A stretch of 64,000 nt of DNA from Apoda limacodes (lineage: Eukaryota; Arthropoda; Insecta; Lepidoptera; Limacodidae), in contig OX291549.1 of the NCBI GenBank assembly GCA_946406115.1, positions 23,769,901 through 23,833,900 on the forward strand, given 5' to 3'. This document shows positions 27,701-41,100 of the stretch, piece by piece. Each line of letters opens with the position of its first letter. Position 1 is the stretch's first letter. Position numbers and translations under genes: made by a program. Below the pieces are notes generated by a model, which had not been told where the DNA came from, did not search any database, and worked only from the letters and a program-made list of their open reading frames with translations.

Positions 27701-30700
27701 TGTGAAGTCAAAGAAAGATTAAAGCGTATTTAAACTAATGCATCGCTTTATTAATAATGGATCGATGCAAACGACAATGTCACGGGGTATCCATTTGTTG
27801 TATACCAAAACCTTGTCCAGAATGTAACAAATACTTTTCTGAAAACCGTATCAAAAGCGGTTCAGCCAAACGCGAGATAATCACAGACAAACATACATAC
27901 AAACATACGGGTCAAACTGAGAAACTGCCTTTTTTTTAAATTGGTTCAAAATGTAGGCGCTATATCTGAAGTGTTTTCACATCTAAAGTAGGTGCACTTG
28001 TGCGATGGCATAGTGTTCTTTAAAAGTATATAGTATAGTAAGTATATAGTAGCTATGCTTTTTACAAAACAATTATTGTTTAAGAACTTAACGCATTCGA
28101 CCCAGGATAAAACTAAAAGAATCAAATTATACTGAGGTCGAAGATCACGCTTGCGTGCGTTGTTTTATAATATATCTAAGTATTAAGGTGGGTAGAAACC
28201 AAATTTTTTTATATTTGGTTGGTAAATACGGCTATTCATATTATTCATTGACACCGTTGTGTGTCGATGTCAAACTCTGAACATGCGAACAGCGTCATCT
28301 ATCAATCCATAGTTAAAATTTATTAACTAAACCGGCACGTAGTCTAATTTATATCCGCTTAAAGTACAACGACCTCATTCAATTTATGTAAAATTTCGAA
28401 AATTTAATAAAGGCGCCCATTAATTCATTTTTGTTAGCTAAGGGGCATTTTGATATTAAAACAATAATTTTTAAGGGTCGGTTACTTTTCTTTTTCAATA
28501 AAAGAACAACCTAAATTACAAATCGATACACGTAACGCCATCTATTGATATAAATTTAAATAATTTCTGTTTTCTTTCGGATAAAACCCTGTGACCAAGG
28601 TCAGAAAAGTTTGTTGCACTGTACATAATTTTGTAATTACGTAAAACCTTGAATTGCGACAGTTGTTTATTTAGAGGCCTATATCCATAGCATATATATA
28701 AAAAAAACCTAGTTTTGCCTTGTCCGTCTTTTCGTATGTAAAACCGTTATATTATATATCCGATATATTCGCACCTTCTTAATAAAATTTACAAATTTTT
28801 CTTGTGTAGGTAAACCGGTTTATAAAATTGAACAAAACTTAAAATTAGCTCTCCATACTTATCTGTGATATTTTTTTTTACCCTATTGTGGGGAGTATGG
28901 GCGTATAGGTCTTAAAAATCATTTACTGTTTTCATATAACTTTTATGTGCACACTATACAAATTATTATCTTTTATAGTAAATTGTTGTGTGCCCCCTTC
29001 CTTTTATTCAATTTTAAATTCAATTTCAAAATATCACGTTCAGATGTATTTTCGTCATACTTCTTATAATTTAAATCACAATAACGTCTTGAAACTTTTG
29101 GTTTTTTGTATGGAAATTTACGTTTTTACTGTTTTGAAGTCCTGTTCAATTCATCTATGCTTAAAATTTGATGTATAACAAATTCCAAAGATTTTACTAA
29201 CTTTAATAACACTTAAATGGATTAATATCCTTAATTATAGCGTTTAAAGTATTGAAACAATAATTACTTCCTGTTTTTTTTACACAGAATAAAATAAATA
29301 AAACTTAATCAAGTTATGCAATAGACAATAGGAAATTTTACAACTTATATATTTTTTACAATCCTTTAGATGCTTTTTTTAATTGTGTTATAAAATTTGC
29401 ACAAAAACTGCGTATTTACGCTATTTAGCCTGATGTTTAATATTTTTTTACAATTGATACATAAAAGATTATATCAAATATATCTGCTATTAATAACTCT
29501 TGTGTGCGCGACAGACATCCCCTCCACGTTCACGTCCACCGCTAGACTTATTTGCCGAGGCGTAAAATAACTTGATTCAAAAACATTTTGAAAAAAAATT
29601 GACTTTGACATACAGAAGAATTATATTAGAAAGAATAGTTTACCTAGCAAATGTTATTTAGGTTTAGCCTACGCAGACACTTAAAAATAGCTATAATAAT
29701 TTGTATCTTACAAAAACCGTTCAGTATATACATAGGTAGTCGTGCTAATCGTTAAAAAAACTTTTAATCTAAAGTTTAAAAAATATTAATTACCTATTTT
29801 TTTTATTATTTTATCATTATTAATTACTTTTATATACGTATAAACGTAGTTGCCTCAGCCTTCGTTAATGGCTGTTCGAATGTCAGAATTTCTTGAACCG
29901 CGTTAGGCCTCTGACTTTGCTTAGCGGCTATCATATAACAACAGCTAGGACCGACGGTTTAACGTGCCCTCAATCACGGAGGAGCTCTGAAAATTCTGCT
30001 GGTTGGCGGTCACCTATCCAATGACTGACCACGCTCGACGTTGTTTAGCTTACCATATCATTTTCCATACACAAATTTAACTAGACCACGAGCTCATTAA
30101 TATAAACCTAGACTCTACGTAATTGAAGCTAGATAAGTCTGGAATGTACATTGTTTACAGTAACTTGCACTACACGGTGAGCGGGCACGAAGCGTCCTCG
30201 CTGGCGGCGCGACTCAACGCGGAGCTGCGAGCGCGGGGACACACCACCGTCAGCGTTGACCAGCCGAGACACCAGGTACGGAGGACAAACACGAACTTTA
30301 ATCATATCACATATTGTAGATACGTAAACTCAAAAGACCAAGACCAAAGCAATGGGGGAGTCGCAGCGCGTGCTGCTGCCATGTCAAAAGTCCTGGATTC
30401 GATTATCGTAAAAGGCAACCAATATTGTTACAATTTGCTAGTTATAGTTGTCTCGACTCGACACACAAACTAAAAATATTATAAGAATTCCTTATTTGAC
30501 TACTGATCTCTGTAAAGGCTGTGTAATAACGTGATTAGTTGAATTCAGTTCAAATCGTAAAATTCACCGTCCTTAATAATAAATTTACAGTCAGACAATT
30601 TTACTTTCGCATTTTAAATTGATATTAGTGTGAATTATCAGCACAATGAGCGGTCTAAGTTTTACTGGTCACTAAAGGTCAGGACGATGGGTAGAAGCAC

Positions 30701-33700
30701 AACAGGAGGATTAAACAGTTCGTCATCTTAAAGGGTAATTTTGCTTAAACTGGTAAGATAAACAAATATTACCCACATTTACAATTAAATTCAGTCAAAT
30801 TAAGCAGTGACTATCATACTAGCACCGCCAAAAGATATTCTTTATTTCTTCTTTATGACAAGATATTTTTATAACGTTATATATCGTTTCTAGGATATAT
30901 CTGTGATTTGTAGATGGCGTTTCTGCTTAAAGTGGCCGTTTTTAACATAAAAGCTATCTACAACTCACAGGTATATTCCAGATATAATAAATAACGTTTT
31001 AAAAATAGATTATAGCTTGTATTCAATAATTGTTTTATAACATTTTGGTACAAATAGGAAATAAAGAATATCTTTTGTGCCGCCAAAAGATATTCTTTAT
31101 TTCTTCTTAGCTAGGTAGTCACTGCGCCTTAATTAGTCTTCAAAATGTAGTGCTATATTTCTTAAAGGTAACATATGCTCGCGTGACGATAATGGAGGAA
31201 AGTTAAGAAACCTTCCGTTACATTGAAACCAATCACCTGCTTAATACCTGATATATGTTAACACCGGCCTGCGATTGATGTAAATTATTTTCAGTACGGA
31301 CTTCTATTTGAAACAGTAGCCCTCATTAGATATTAAATACAAACGGTTAAAAAAATATGAGCACAAAGTATTTTACTTTGGAGCATAAGGTATAAAAGAA
31401 AGTAGCCATGAAATGTCAATCCTGGCAGGGTGAAGAACACGAGTCCAAAACCACAGAAGAACCCCAGCCGCGTGCCAGAAGCTACGACCAGCACAAACAG
31501 AGCCACGACAACGGTAAGTATGCATACATTGGCAGGTCCAGAATAGTTGATTGTGTTAATTACAGACTAACAGCCTGATAAATTTTGGTCATAGCTCATG
31601 AGTGTGTGGTTTAAACTGTTACAAGACACAAGAGTCATAAAATTTCATTGTACATATGAATTATTCGGAAATAATAATTTAATCACTTTGTTAGAAATTA
31701 AAACAAACAATATATGTTTGTATTTTTTATCTATTGGGGATTAACTAAATTGTTTTGGACATTAACCTGTAGTAGGGTGTTATCTTATTCAAATAGTGTT
31801 CTTTAGACTGGTTTATTTATATAGGTTGATTACAGTAGTTTCGTTTTTTTTTAATTGTAGCATATTAATGGTAATTTCACGCACAATAACATTGAGTAAA
31901 TATTGTTAACTTTTTTTTATCACAGTATGTTTTTGGACTAGCGTTGTGAAGATTAATTAAACAATAAATTTTGATATTGCTTTGTAGCAATGTTTTATTG
32001 ATGTCAGTCAAGGTTATTGCGTTAACTAAAAAAAACCCTGTTAATAACGTACTTATAATAGTTGGTTTTGTAAAAAATATTTAATCCCTATATTTGCAAT
32101 GATATTAATTAAATTATAAAACGATATAATTAATTATTCCATTTTCCATTTTAATTGAAGAAATTTTAGATTTGATTGTTGTTAACGTAATAATTAATTA
32201 ATTATCTTTTAGTGTACTAAATGTAGTGTTTATAATGTGGCCCTGACTCTGGGGTATGTCGCATGTTAGTGGGCGAGTCACGGGACGAGCTTGTTTCGAC
32301 AGTCGGCTTCCGCTGTCAGAGCTTGCAGAGCGTCGACAACCAAGGTCAGAAAGCGACATTAGCTCCTACCTATCGTTCCATCCATCATTTGAAGAGTTCA
32401 TTTATTTGGGTGCTGGGATATATTTGGTCAATCTTTCATCACTTTACTTATACTGTCATTTCTGTTATAGGTTTTAAATTGTATTCAAAATTTTGGGGAT
32501 CATTAAATGCTTATCTTTCTTATTATAATTTAATCCAAAAGGGAAAATGCACGATTTTGTTATATATATAAAAAAAATAGATTAGAAAACTGTAATTGCT
32601 GTTTAGCGTTTAATTTTATATATTGTGATGTAGATTTTGAATTAATTTGATGCGTGTCTGTTTTTACTTTCAATTAATAGGATGAGTGTGTGTTTTTTTT
32701 TTTCAATTAAAATGATGTCTGTATTTTCTTTGAATTATTTGAATGCGTGTTTGTTTTTCTTTGAATTAATTGAATGCGTGTCTGTTTTTTCTTTGAAATA
32801 AAAGGATGCGTATCTGTTTTTTATTTAAATTAATCGGATGCGTGTCTATTTTTTTTAATAAAAGGATGCGTGTCTGTTTTTTTCTTTTAATTAAACGGTC
32901 ACGTGTCTGTTTTTTCTTTGAATTAAACGGATGGGCGTCTATTTTTTTTTAATTAATTATCTTGTGGAGTATGTAGCAGATTTGGTAGCTTCCCGCAACC
33001 GATAGCTCACTCTGGCCGGTGATATTGTGTGTGCTCGTGTTGCAATTTGCGTCTGTGCTGCGCCTTTGTGTGTTTGACTATTGTTGAGACCCTTGCATGT
33101 TGGATCTATTAACATACTAAAGTTTATTATGTTTTTACAAGTTCTATGAACGTAAACTTCTGGCTGCTAATTTCTCCATTGATCACACAGTTAAAGGTTG
33201 TGAGCTTCGGAGAAATTCCCGGCTTAAAATTTTCGTTCAAAAATGCATAGCGGAACATTCGTCAAACTTACACACTGTTTGGGTTTACGGGATACATTTT
33301 GTGTAATGTTGGAATTAGTGTTATTTTACTATAATATCTTCTTTTAATTATCTATATTATTGCACAATATAACTCGATTTCGTTAACGTTATTTATTAAT
33401 TAATATATTTTCTCTCTTTCTATCATCACCCCTGCGTGTTATAACACATCTATCACGTAACTGCACGTACGTTAACACCCTACTAACTAAACATTCGTGA
33501 GCAGCCCGTAACCTTCCCTTACTAACAATATCGACACCGTCCGAAAGTAGTCTGAGTAGTCCGAAAGTCTTAACCCCGGTTATTAACATGGACGGCGTCG
33601 AATCCTCAACTAACGAGCTGCCGCTGTCGGCCTTAACGTTCGGTTCTTGGCCGAATTTGTCCGACGGCGTCGGCGAATGTAGCGCGGACGGCATAGGGCG

Positions 33701-36700
33701 GCGCCAGCGGCACAGCATCGCCGGCCAGATGAGCTACCTCAAGATGTTGGGATTGGGAGCGCGCGGGAGGTTGGCCTCTGCAGGACTCTTCAGCACAGCC
33801 GTCATCTCTGGCTCCAGTTCAGCACCCAATTTGCGAGTCATGATCCCTACTGCGAGCGCTTCTAACGGTCAGTATGCATGCACTCATTTATCAAACACAT
33901 TTGTTTGTTAATAAAGTGTATTTCAAACTAACGCTCTTTTTAATTACCTGATTTAGTTATTTTTATTATAACCTGTATCATTTCTGACTGTATTGCAAAT
34001 GCTTATGTGATTAACAGTTTGGGTTTAAGTCTTAGAGACTACTAAAGCGTTGGAACTGTGTTTAATGGAACATTGTATTTAATTTGACTTATTAATACTA
34101 CTAATTACTATTCCAGTTGACAAAGAAAAATAGTAAATACATTTTTGTTATTATAATAGTTTGACTTTCGCGTGAAAGGTTAAGGTATCTCTATGTCGTT
34201 ACATCCGCAACACTTAGGTGAACTATTGATTCGTGCATGTGACTAGTGTTTTATAGTATTTAAAGGTAATCATTGTGTATTGTAGCGGCTCTGGAAGGTT
34301 TCGGAGGTGTGCCCGCGATCCGTCCCCTGGAGACGTTGCACAACGCGCTGTCGCTGCGACAGCTGGACGCGTTCCTCGAGCGCGTTACTGCCGCGCCCGT
34401 TCTATTGCCGCATCCTCACGCGCACAAGCCACCTTCCCCCACCAACAGTACGTCATTTTGATATACAGACACATATGCGGCACATAATTAATAGGTACGG
34501 AAGGGGCCCACACATTATGCAATTGATTTTCAGTATCTACTGCTGCATGACTCAATAACGCGACAGTAGTGGCTTACTAACCTTTGTGACCTTAAAACGT
34601 ACGCACTGAGGTAAATGAAAATTTAAACCAATCATAGGCCAGTATTTACGATAGCTGTTAATAACGTGCGCCTGTGATAGATTTAAATTTACCTCACTCC
34701 ACTGATCTTTGTTGATTGGTAAAATTTTACCCCTTATTCCTTGAGCTCGCGGGGAACCGTCGTATGTAGACGGAAGAAGGGTTCAGTATCCTTAGTATGT
34801 AATGGCCTTTCTCTAACTACTTATTTTGTGCATTGGGTGACAGAATCGCGACAAATTTGCGGCGTCAACGCAAGTCTTAATACAATTTGTATGTGCCATA
34901 TGGACCAATTAATCAAGTCGAAAGCAATTTATGTATCTACAAACATATGACAAATATTCGATACAAATATATTACTATAACAACAGCGCATACGCAGTTG
35001 TAGTCGAAAACCAGATTTGGATTGCTCCATGATTTTGTTTAACAATTTTAAGTGTACAATAGTGGCAAAAAAAAATTATGAGCCGAAAGTAATTGGAAGG
35101 GTGGGTAGAGGAAGACCTCGGCGAATGTATATCGATCAGATTGAGTCAGTTCTCAAAAAAGGCGAGGTCAAGAGTAATCTAAACCATTGAACGTGTATAA
35201 AAGCATTGATGCTTGTAGATGTAGATTTAGCAAGTGGCAGTCTTTGGTCTCTGCCTTCCCCCGTTTTCCCCACTGGAAAAGAGGCGTGAAGTTATGTATG
35301 TACAATAGTCGGTAGGCGCGAGTATTTATCACCTTCAAAACGCAAAAGTGATCGGAGCTATAAACGGCTATTTAATGTATAAAGTAGGTCTCTCTCTATC
35401 TTTGTTTATCCGATCTACCGCCCTTTGCTCAAGATGAGGGCAGGCTGGTGTCCCAACAGTGGGGACGAATGGAGGATGGTAACGAAGAAATAGCTATACA
35501 CAGGTGAACCTGGGGAATTCAGGGGAAATTAAACTATCATTAATGTATTTGTAAGTGCTTGTGTGTTTCTTATTTCGTAAAATTAAAATATAAATTATTA
35601 AATAAAAAAAAAATGTCAAAAACAAATAAGAAATTCGTTTGTACGAAGCCCGCTGCGAGGCGCCGCGAATCGTTTCCCCTTGATTGCGACGACTGCAAGT
35701 GCTAGACAGCTCCTAAACGTCTATATGGGATAGTTAGAACTTTTCATACTAAAATCTACGTTGTTTTTTAAGAAATCTAGCATTTATGATAAATCATGTC
35801 AGGCTCCGGCACCTCTCTTTTCTAAGATGGGTAAATTTTCAAAGTTGTAGCCCAAACCGCCGAAATTTCTTTTAAGGATAAATTTCAAGGTCGTTTTTAG
35901 TAAGCTTACATATTACTATAAGATGATAGCTGGTTTGGGAGCGTTCAGCACCTTCGCATCGCGCGCAACACGAATGTTCGTCTAGACGCCTGTGACGACT
36001 GAATACAGACTGTGACTATATCATGTTGTACCCAACCAGGCGTGGGCTGGAGCGGTCCCTCATCCCTCATGTCATCCTCGGGGGAGCTGCCCAGTGGTCT
36101 CTCATCGGCCGGACCCTCGTCGCCAAACTCCAACTACGCTTCTAACTCCGACCACAAAAACAATTCAACAGATACCTGGTACCCTTATAATTCTTAAACC
36201 TATGCAGCTCATCGTTTTAGAATAGAACCTTTTATGTAACTATTTGTACAGTTTGTTACATGTTTTTATTTTTTCGCTTGTCTCTGCCAGTTTTTTTATT
36301 GTTTTTTTTTTTGGCTTCCACCTAAAATTGTATTTGTGGAATGTTCTTGTAATATACGAAATGTTTAGAGGGTTTTCTACTAAATTTTGTAAATGTTTTC
36401 ATGACACTCAACTTTAACAATCTTAGGGTCTGACCAAATGCTACTGGATTAACTTTTGACTCATGTATCCACAATTATTGTGCGCATATTTCAAAGCGGG
36501 TTAGTACCTTTTTATATTGTAAGGACTCATTTACAATATAAAAAGGTACTAAACCGCTTTAAAGGGCGTCCTACGCTTTGCCTTCAAGTATGAGGTAGAC
36601 TTTGTACGAAATTAATTTAATTTATTGAAATCTTTACATGAAAAAAGAAAACAACTTACAATAAATTTAAAGGCAACGGGCGAACTTATGTCATTAAAAA

Positions 36701-38115
36701 TACCTCTTCCATATTCACCAATACATTAAGGTCCGTTCAGACACATTAGGTTTTTTTGGGGGTGAAGCAGGTGAATTAAGATAGTGCGATACGCGGGGCA
36801 CTTCGCACTACGTATCGCAATTTAGTTATCAGTTACTGTATTTGACGAGATATCGAATCTTGACAAAGTTTCTTTAACACTGTGTCGATTTAAAAAAGCT
36901 ATATAAAACCTTAAGAGTCCCGTAAATATCTTTTCTGTTTTATAAAAGCACTGTACCTATTTTAAAATGCAACTTTCGGCGGACCGATCGCGGTATTTCG
37001 CGCCTATCGCGTCTTAATAGCTAAAAGAATAGTATAAAGGCGTTAAAAAAATTGTACTATATAGTTAATATATAAATCGGAGGTAACCGTAGATAAAAAA
37101 AGGGGTTACAATTATGTGATTCCGAAAGTCCCGTTGCCGGCACGCTAAACGTAGTAACTACCGCGCACAGCCACCTAAGCAATTATAACGTTACTTCAAA
37201 CGATTAGGTACATTTTAGCAAGCCTACCGCGTTAAAAGATTTTATTGGAAGCTATCTGTGCCTTAGTTTAAAAAAAAAACATTAGTCCTGTAAGCATTTG
37301 GTCGGACAGTCAGACAGAGACGGGTTGGCGTTCGATGGGGTTGGTAAAGTTGTCGTTGTGGATTGCAGTAGCAATTGGAGCAGGGGCGCTAACAGGGGAC
37401 AGTGGGAGGGCGAGGTCGGCACTTTGTGCGCCCTTGATGCGCCCCTGCGCCCCTTCATGCAGCACCCCAGCCTGCCAGGTACACTATAGATTTCGCACTA
37501 AACCTATCATGCTTGAAATATTATTATTAATTGGCAAACTATTGCATTCAATACGTTGGAATGAATTAAAGTATACTAGCACGTAAAAAGGAACCATATG
37601 GTCTTCGGTTTCCTGTCTGTACTTGTGTACCAGCTGATTTTGGGTACTACAATTAATATCAACTTAAGATTTGACACATTAAATTCGTAGTTATTTGGAG
37701 ATCCCGTTTTATTTTTAAATTAGTAATGGAACGCCAAGGTTAAAAACTTATACTGTGCAAGTGCATGAAAGATAAAATCTCTCCCTCATCTTTGAAATTT
37801 GTGAGCTAAAATGTCTAGAGCATCAATCTGATCTATATATATATATATATATATAAAAATTACGTGTCACGTTGTTTGTCCGCGATGGACTCCTAAACTA
37901 CTGAACCGATTTTAAATTAGATTTGTATACCGTGTGCAATTTCAACCGATTCTTCAATAGATGGCGCTATGTTAAAAATACAAACGTTTCATATAAGCTA
38001 CAATTTAATAGCATAACCACCACGTGTCACAATTATCTGTTACCTCCAAACGATTCTAACAGATGGCTATATCTGTTAACTTGATTGAGTAAGTATTCAA
38101 TAGATGGCGCTATGT

Positions 38116-38153
<38 letters not shown>

Positions 38154-41100
38154 TATATAAACGACTGCTCCGAAGTGGATAATTTAAGTTGTGTTTATTA
38201 TTGTTTGGACAAGGTTTATATGAAATAAAAAAGGGTCAAGTGGGAGTCGGACCCGCGCACTACTGGTAAACCTATTGTAATGAAATAATTGTAGTTTTGG
38301 TAAATGGTTGTGTACACCGCCGGGGAAGGATTTTGAGAAATAAAAATTGGTCAAGCATACGCTGGGGTTTCTGAATTAGTGCAACGCTTTCAAAATAGTT
38401 GTTTTAAAAAAGAGAGAGAAACAACGTTCTCCGGGTCAGCTATCTGTAATTTGATCTCAAGGAAAAGATAGGATAGTTTTTATCTCGATCTGTCAAGTAC
38501 GAGCCGGACTCGGGCACTTAAAGTAAAAACCAACATTCGCCGGGTTACAGAGGGACGGCAGCGGAACAACGTTATATTTTACAAAAAAGCCTTTTCAGTA
38601 ATCAAAAAAAACCTAAATATGTCCCTGTGGACGCGTCGTCCGACTGCTTTGTCCGATGGATCGGACTATGAGGACTTTTTTTTCCAGTTGGTTCGATTAA
38701 TCGGACTATAAGAATTTGAAATTTCGCTTTTTCCGACTGATCGGACCACATAATTTTTTTTTCTAGTGATGGTTCGATTGATCGGACTACGAGGAATCTC
38801 AACTTTTATTAGTTCGATCATAGGAGGACAAGGAAATGTTAAATTTCCGTAGTCAGATCCCAGTCGGACAAATCATCAGGGTCTCCAGAAGGCAATTTTG
38901 CAGACCCGGGACTTAAACTATCTCCATACCAAATTTCATGTAAATCGATTCAGCGGTCTAAGCGTAAATGGGTGCTTTGTTCGCTGTAGGACAGATTCGC
39001 TTTGTGGCAGAAATTGTGCAGTAGTGTTAAATAGTCTCCACGTAGTTTTCAACGGAAAAATCCTATGTCTACATAGTTTTCCTTACTTTTAAGTGTATGT
39101 TTGTGTGTGTGTATTAATCGCAGGATAGTAGTTTCATTACAGATGTGATAGATCTCTTTCAGATCTTTATTTCGGATGACAGCTGTCAAATTACAAAGGG
39201 CTATATCTCTGAAACTATTGATGGTAGACTAGTAGTTTCATTACAGAAGTAATAGATCTCTTTAATGATCTTTATTTCGGATGACAGCTGTCCAACTACA
39301 AAGGGCTATATCTCTGAAACTATTGATGATAGACTAGTTGTTTCATTACAGAAGTGATAGATCTCATCAAGACCGTTGTTTCAGATGACAGCTGTCAAAC
39401 TAGAAAGTGCTGCAATTTCAAAACAGTTAATCGTAGACTAGTAGTTTCATAACATAAGTGATAGATCTCTTTCAGATCTTTATTTCGGATGACAGCTGTC
39501 GAACTAAACAGGGCTATATCTCCGAAGCTATTGATGGTAGACTAGTAGTTTCATTACAGATGTGATAGATCTCTTTCAGATCTTTATTTCGGATGACAGC
39601 TGTCAAACTAAAAAGGGCTAAAAGGACTAGGACTTTGTTTTATACTATGGTAGTGATAATAATTAATAAAAGTTGATTTTAAAAATATTAAATGATAAGA
39701 TCTATTACTTCTTTAAGAAACTATTACTCTACTCTATCAATAGTTCCGGAGATATAGCTCTTCATAATTTAACAGCTGTCATCAGAAATAAACATCTTGA
39801 TTAAATCTACCACTTCCGTAAAGAAAATACTAGTCTATGATCAATAGTTACGGAGATAAAGACCTTTCTAGTTTGACAGCTGTCATGTGAAATGAAGTTC
39901 TCGATTAAATTTACCACTGCTATAAAGAAAATACTAGTCTACGATTAAAAGTTACGGAGATATAGCCCTTCATAATTTGACAGCTGGCATCTCGCTTATT
40001 GGCTCCAAAATGGCTGACTGTAAAAGCAACTTCTAAAAGATACACTTCAAACCACACCACACTGCGTGTATGACCGTGCGTGTTAACTACAACTGTAACG
40101 TAGCATTATCTTAATATATATAAATCTCGTGTCACAATGTTTGTCCTCAATGGACTCCTAAACTACTGAACCGATTTTGATCAAACTTCGTAAATATCTG
40201 TTATTTGATCCAACTTAAAAGATAGGATAGTTTTTATCTCGATATGTCAAGTGCGAGCCGGACTCGGGCACTATAGGTAAAAACCAACTTTCGCCGGGTA
40301 CAGAGGGACGGCAGCGGAACAACGTTCGCCGGGACAGCTAGTTTGAATATAAAAAGTGCCGCGGACATAATTTTTCTCGCATCCACCATCTGCCTATACC
40401 ATCATCTAAGTATATAATGCACCATATGGAACTTCGTTCAGTGTACAAGTTGCTTTCTTGGAACGCATGGTCCCACAGTTGGACCATGTGGTCTAAGAAA
40501 TAAATCATTTTTGTAGTCCGATCCCTTAATCGAACTAACAAGAAAACCAAAGTTCAGGTCGTCCGATTGGTAGGACTACGTGGTCCAAGAAAACCGTAGT
40601 TTTTATAGTCCGAATCCATAATCGAACCAACATGAAAAAAAAAATCTCGTGGTCCGATCCATCGGACAAAGCAGTCGGACTACGTGGCCACAGCGAAATA
40701 TGTACTGAACTATCTGCACTGCCCTAAATAAACTCCTTGTGCGCGCCACTGTATTTGTTAAAATCAATGAAGCTATTTGGCCGCTACTAGGAACCAGGTA
40801 ATAGAATAGTGAACGGGTGTACAACATTAGCCTACAAAATCTTTGTAGGAGTTCACTTCGATTTACAATTTGCCACTAAAAAATAATAATCTGTAACCCC
40901 GATCGTAGGGGTATCCAGAGGTAGCACACCACAAAAAATCCAATATCAACCTCAATCCTGGATCACACCTACGAATTAGATAAATATGACCTACGTCTAC
41001 ATCAATAGCCTGGACTTACATTTAAATGTAAATATAGACTTGAAACCGATTTCCATTCCAATAAATGTAAAAAATCCAGGGCTAGATTTATTTTTACTGA

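Larger units (their letters stand above)
38615..40705. mobile_element. Foldback element with tandem-repeat arms
   Basis: The outer arms are inverted: 38,640-38,670 (cgactgctttgtccgatgga) pairs with the complement of 40,655-40,680. Several further inner 'ggttcgattaatcggacta' blocks pair with 'tagtccg...aatcgaacc' blocks at 40,515-40,640. Inside are five direct copies of a 104-105-bp unit on the + strand (starts about 39,127, 39,232, 39,337, 39,441, 39,545). Three inverted copies follow (about 39,690-40,000), each carrying gacagctgtca. The centre is about 39,655. No transposase. Secondary insertions appear in both arms (38,880-38,985; 40,108-40,335). Confidence 0.75.

Noticed and set aside
33389..33718. 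109-residue minus-strand frame opposite PPIP5K exon 24
   Set aside because: It is the antisense shadow of a GC-rich exon whose sense product matches the conserved tail.
33588..33911. Separate gene starting at ATG 33,588
   Set aside because: The same frame stays open upstream to a phase-matched acceptor, with Ser/Pro-rich coding that continues PPIP5K.
38602..38802. 66-residue minus frame in the foldback arm
   Set aside because: Periodic RSIEP/RLIEPT pattern is simply the repeated ggttcgattaatcggac DNA unit.
39120..40000. Regularly spaced repeats as a CRISPR array
   Set aside because: Units are contiguous 104-bp tandem copies with inverted partners in a eukaryotic intron. There are no unique spacers.
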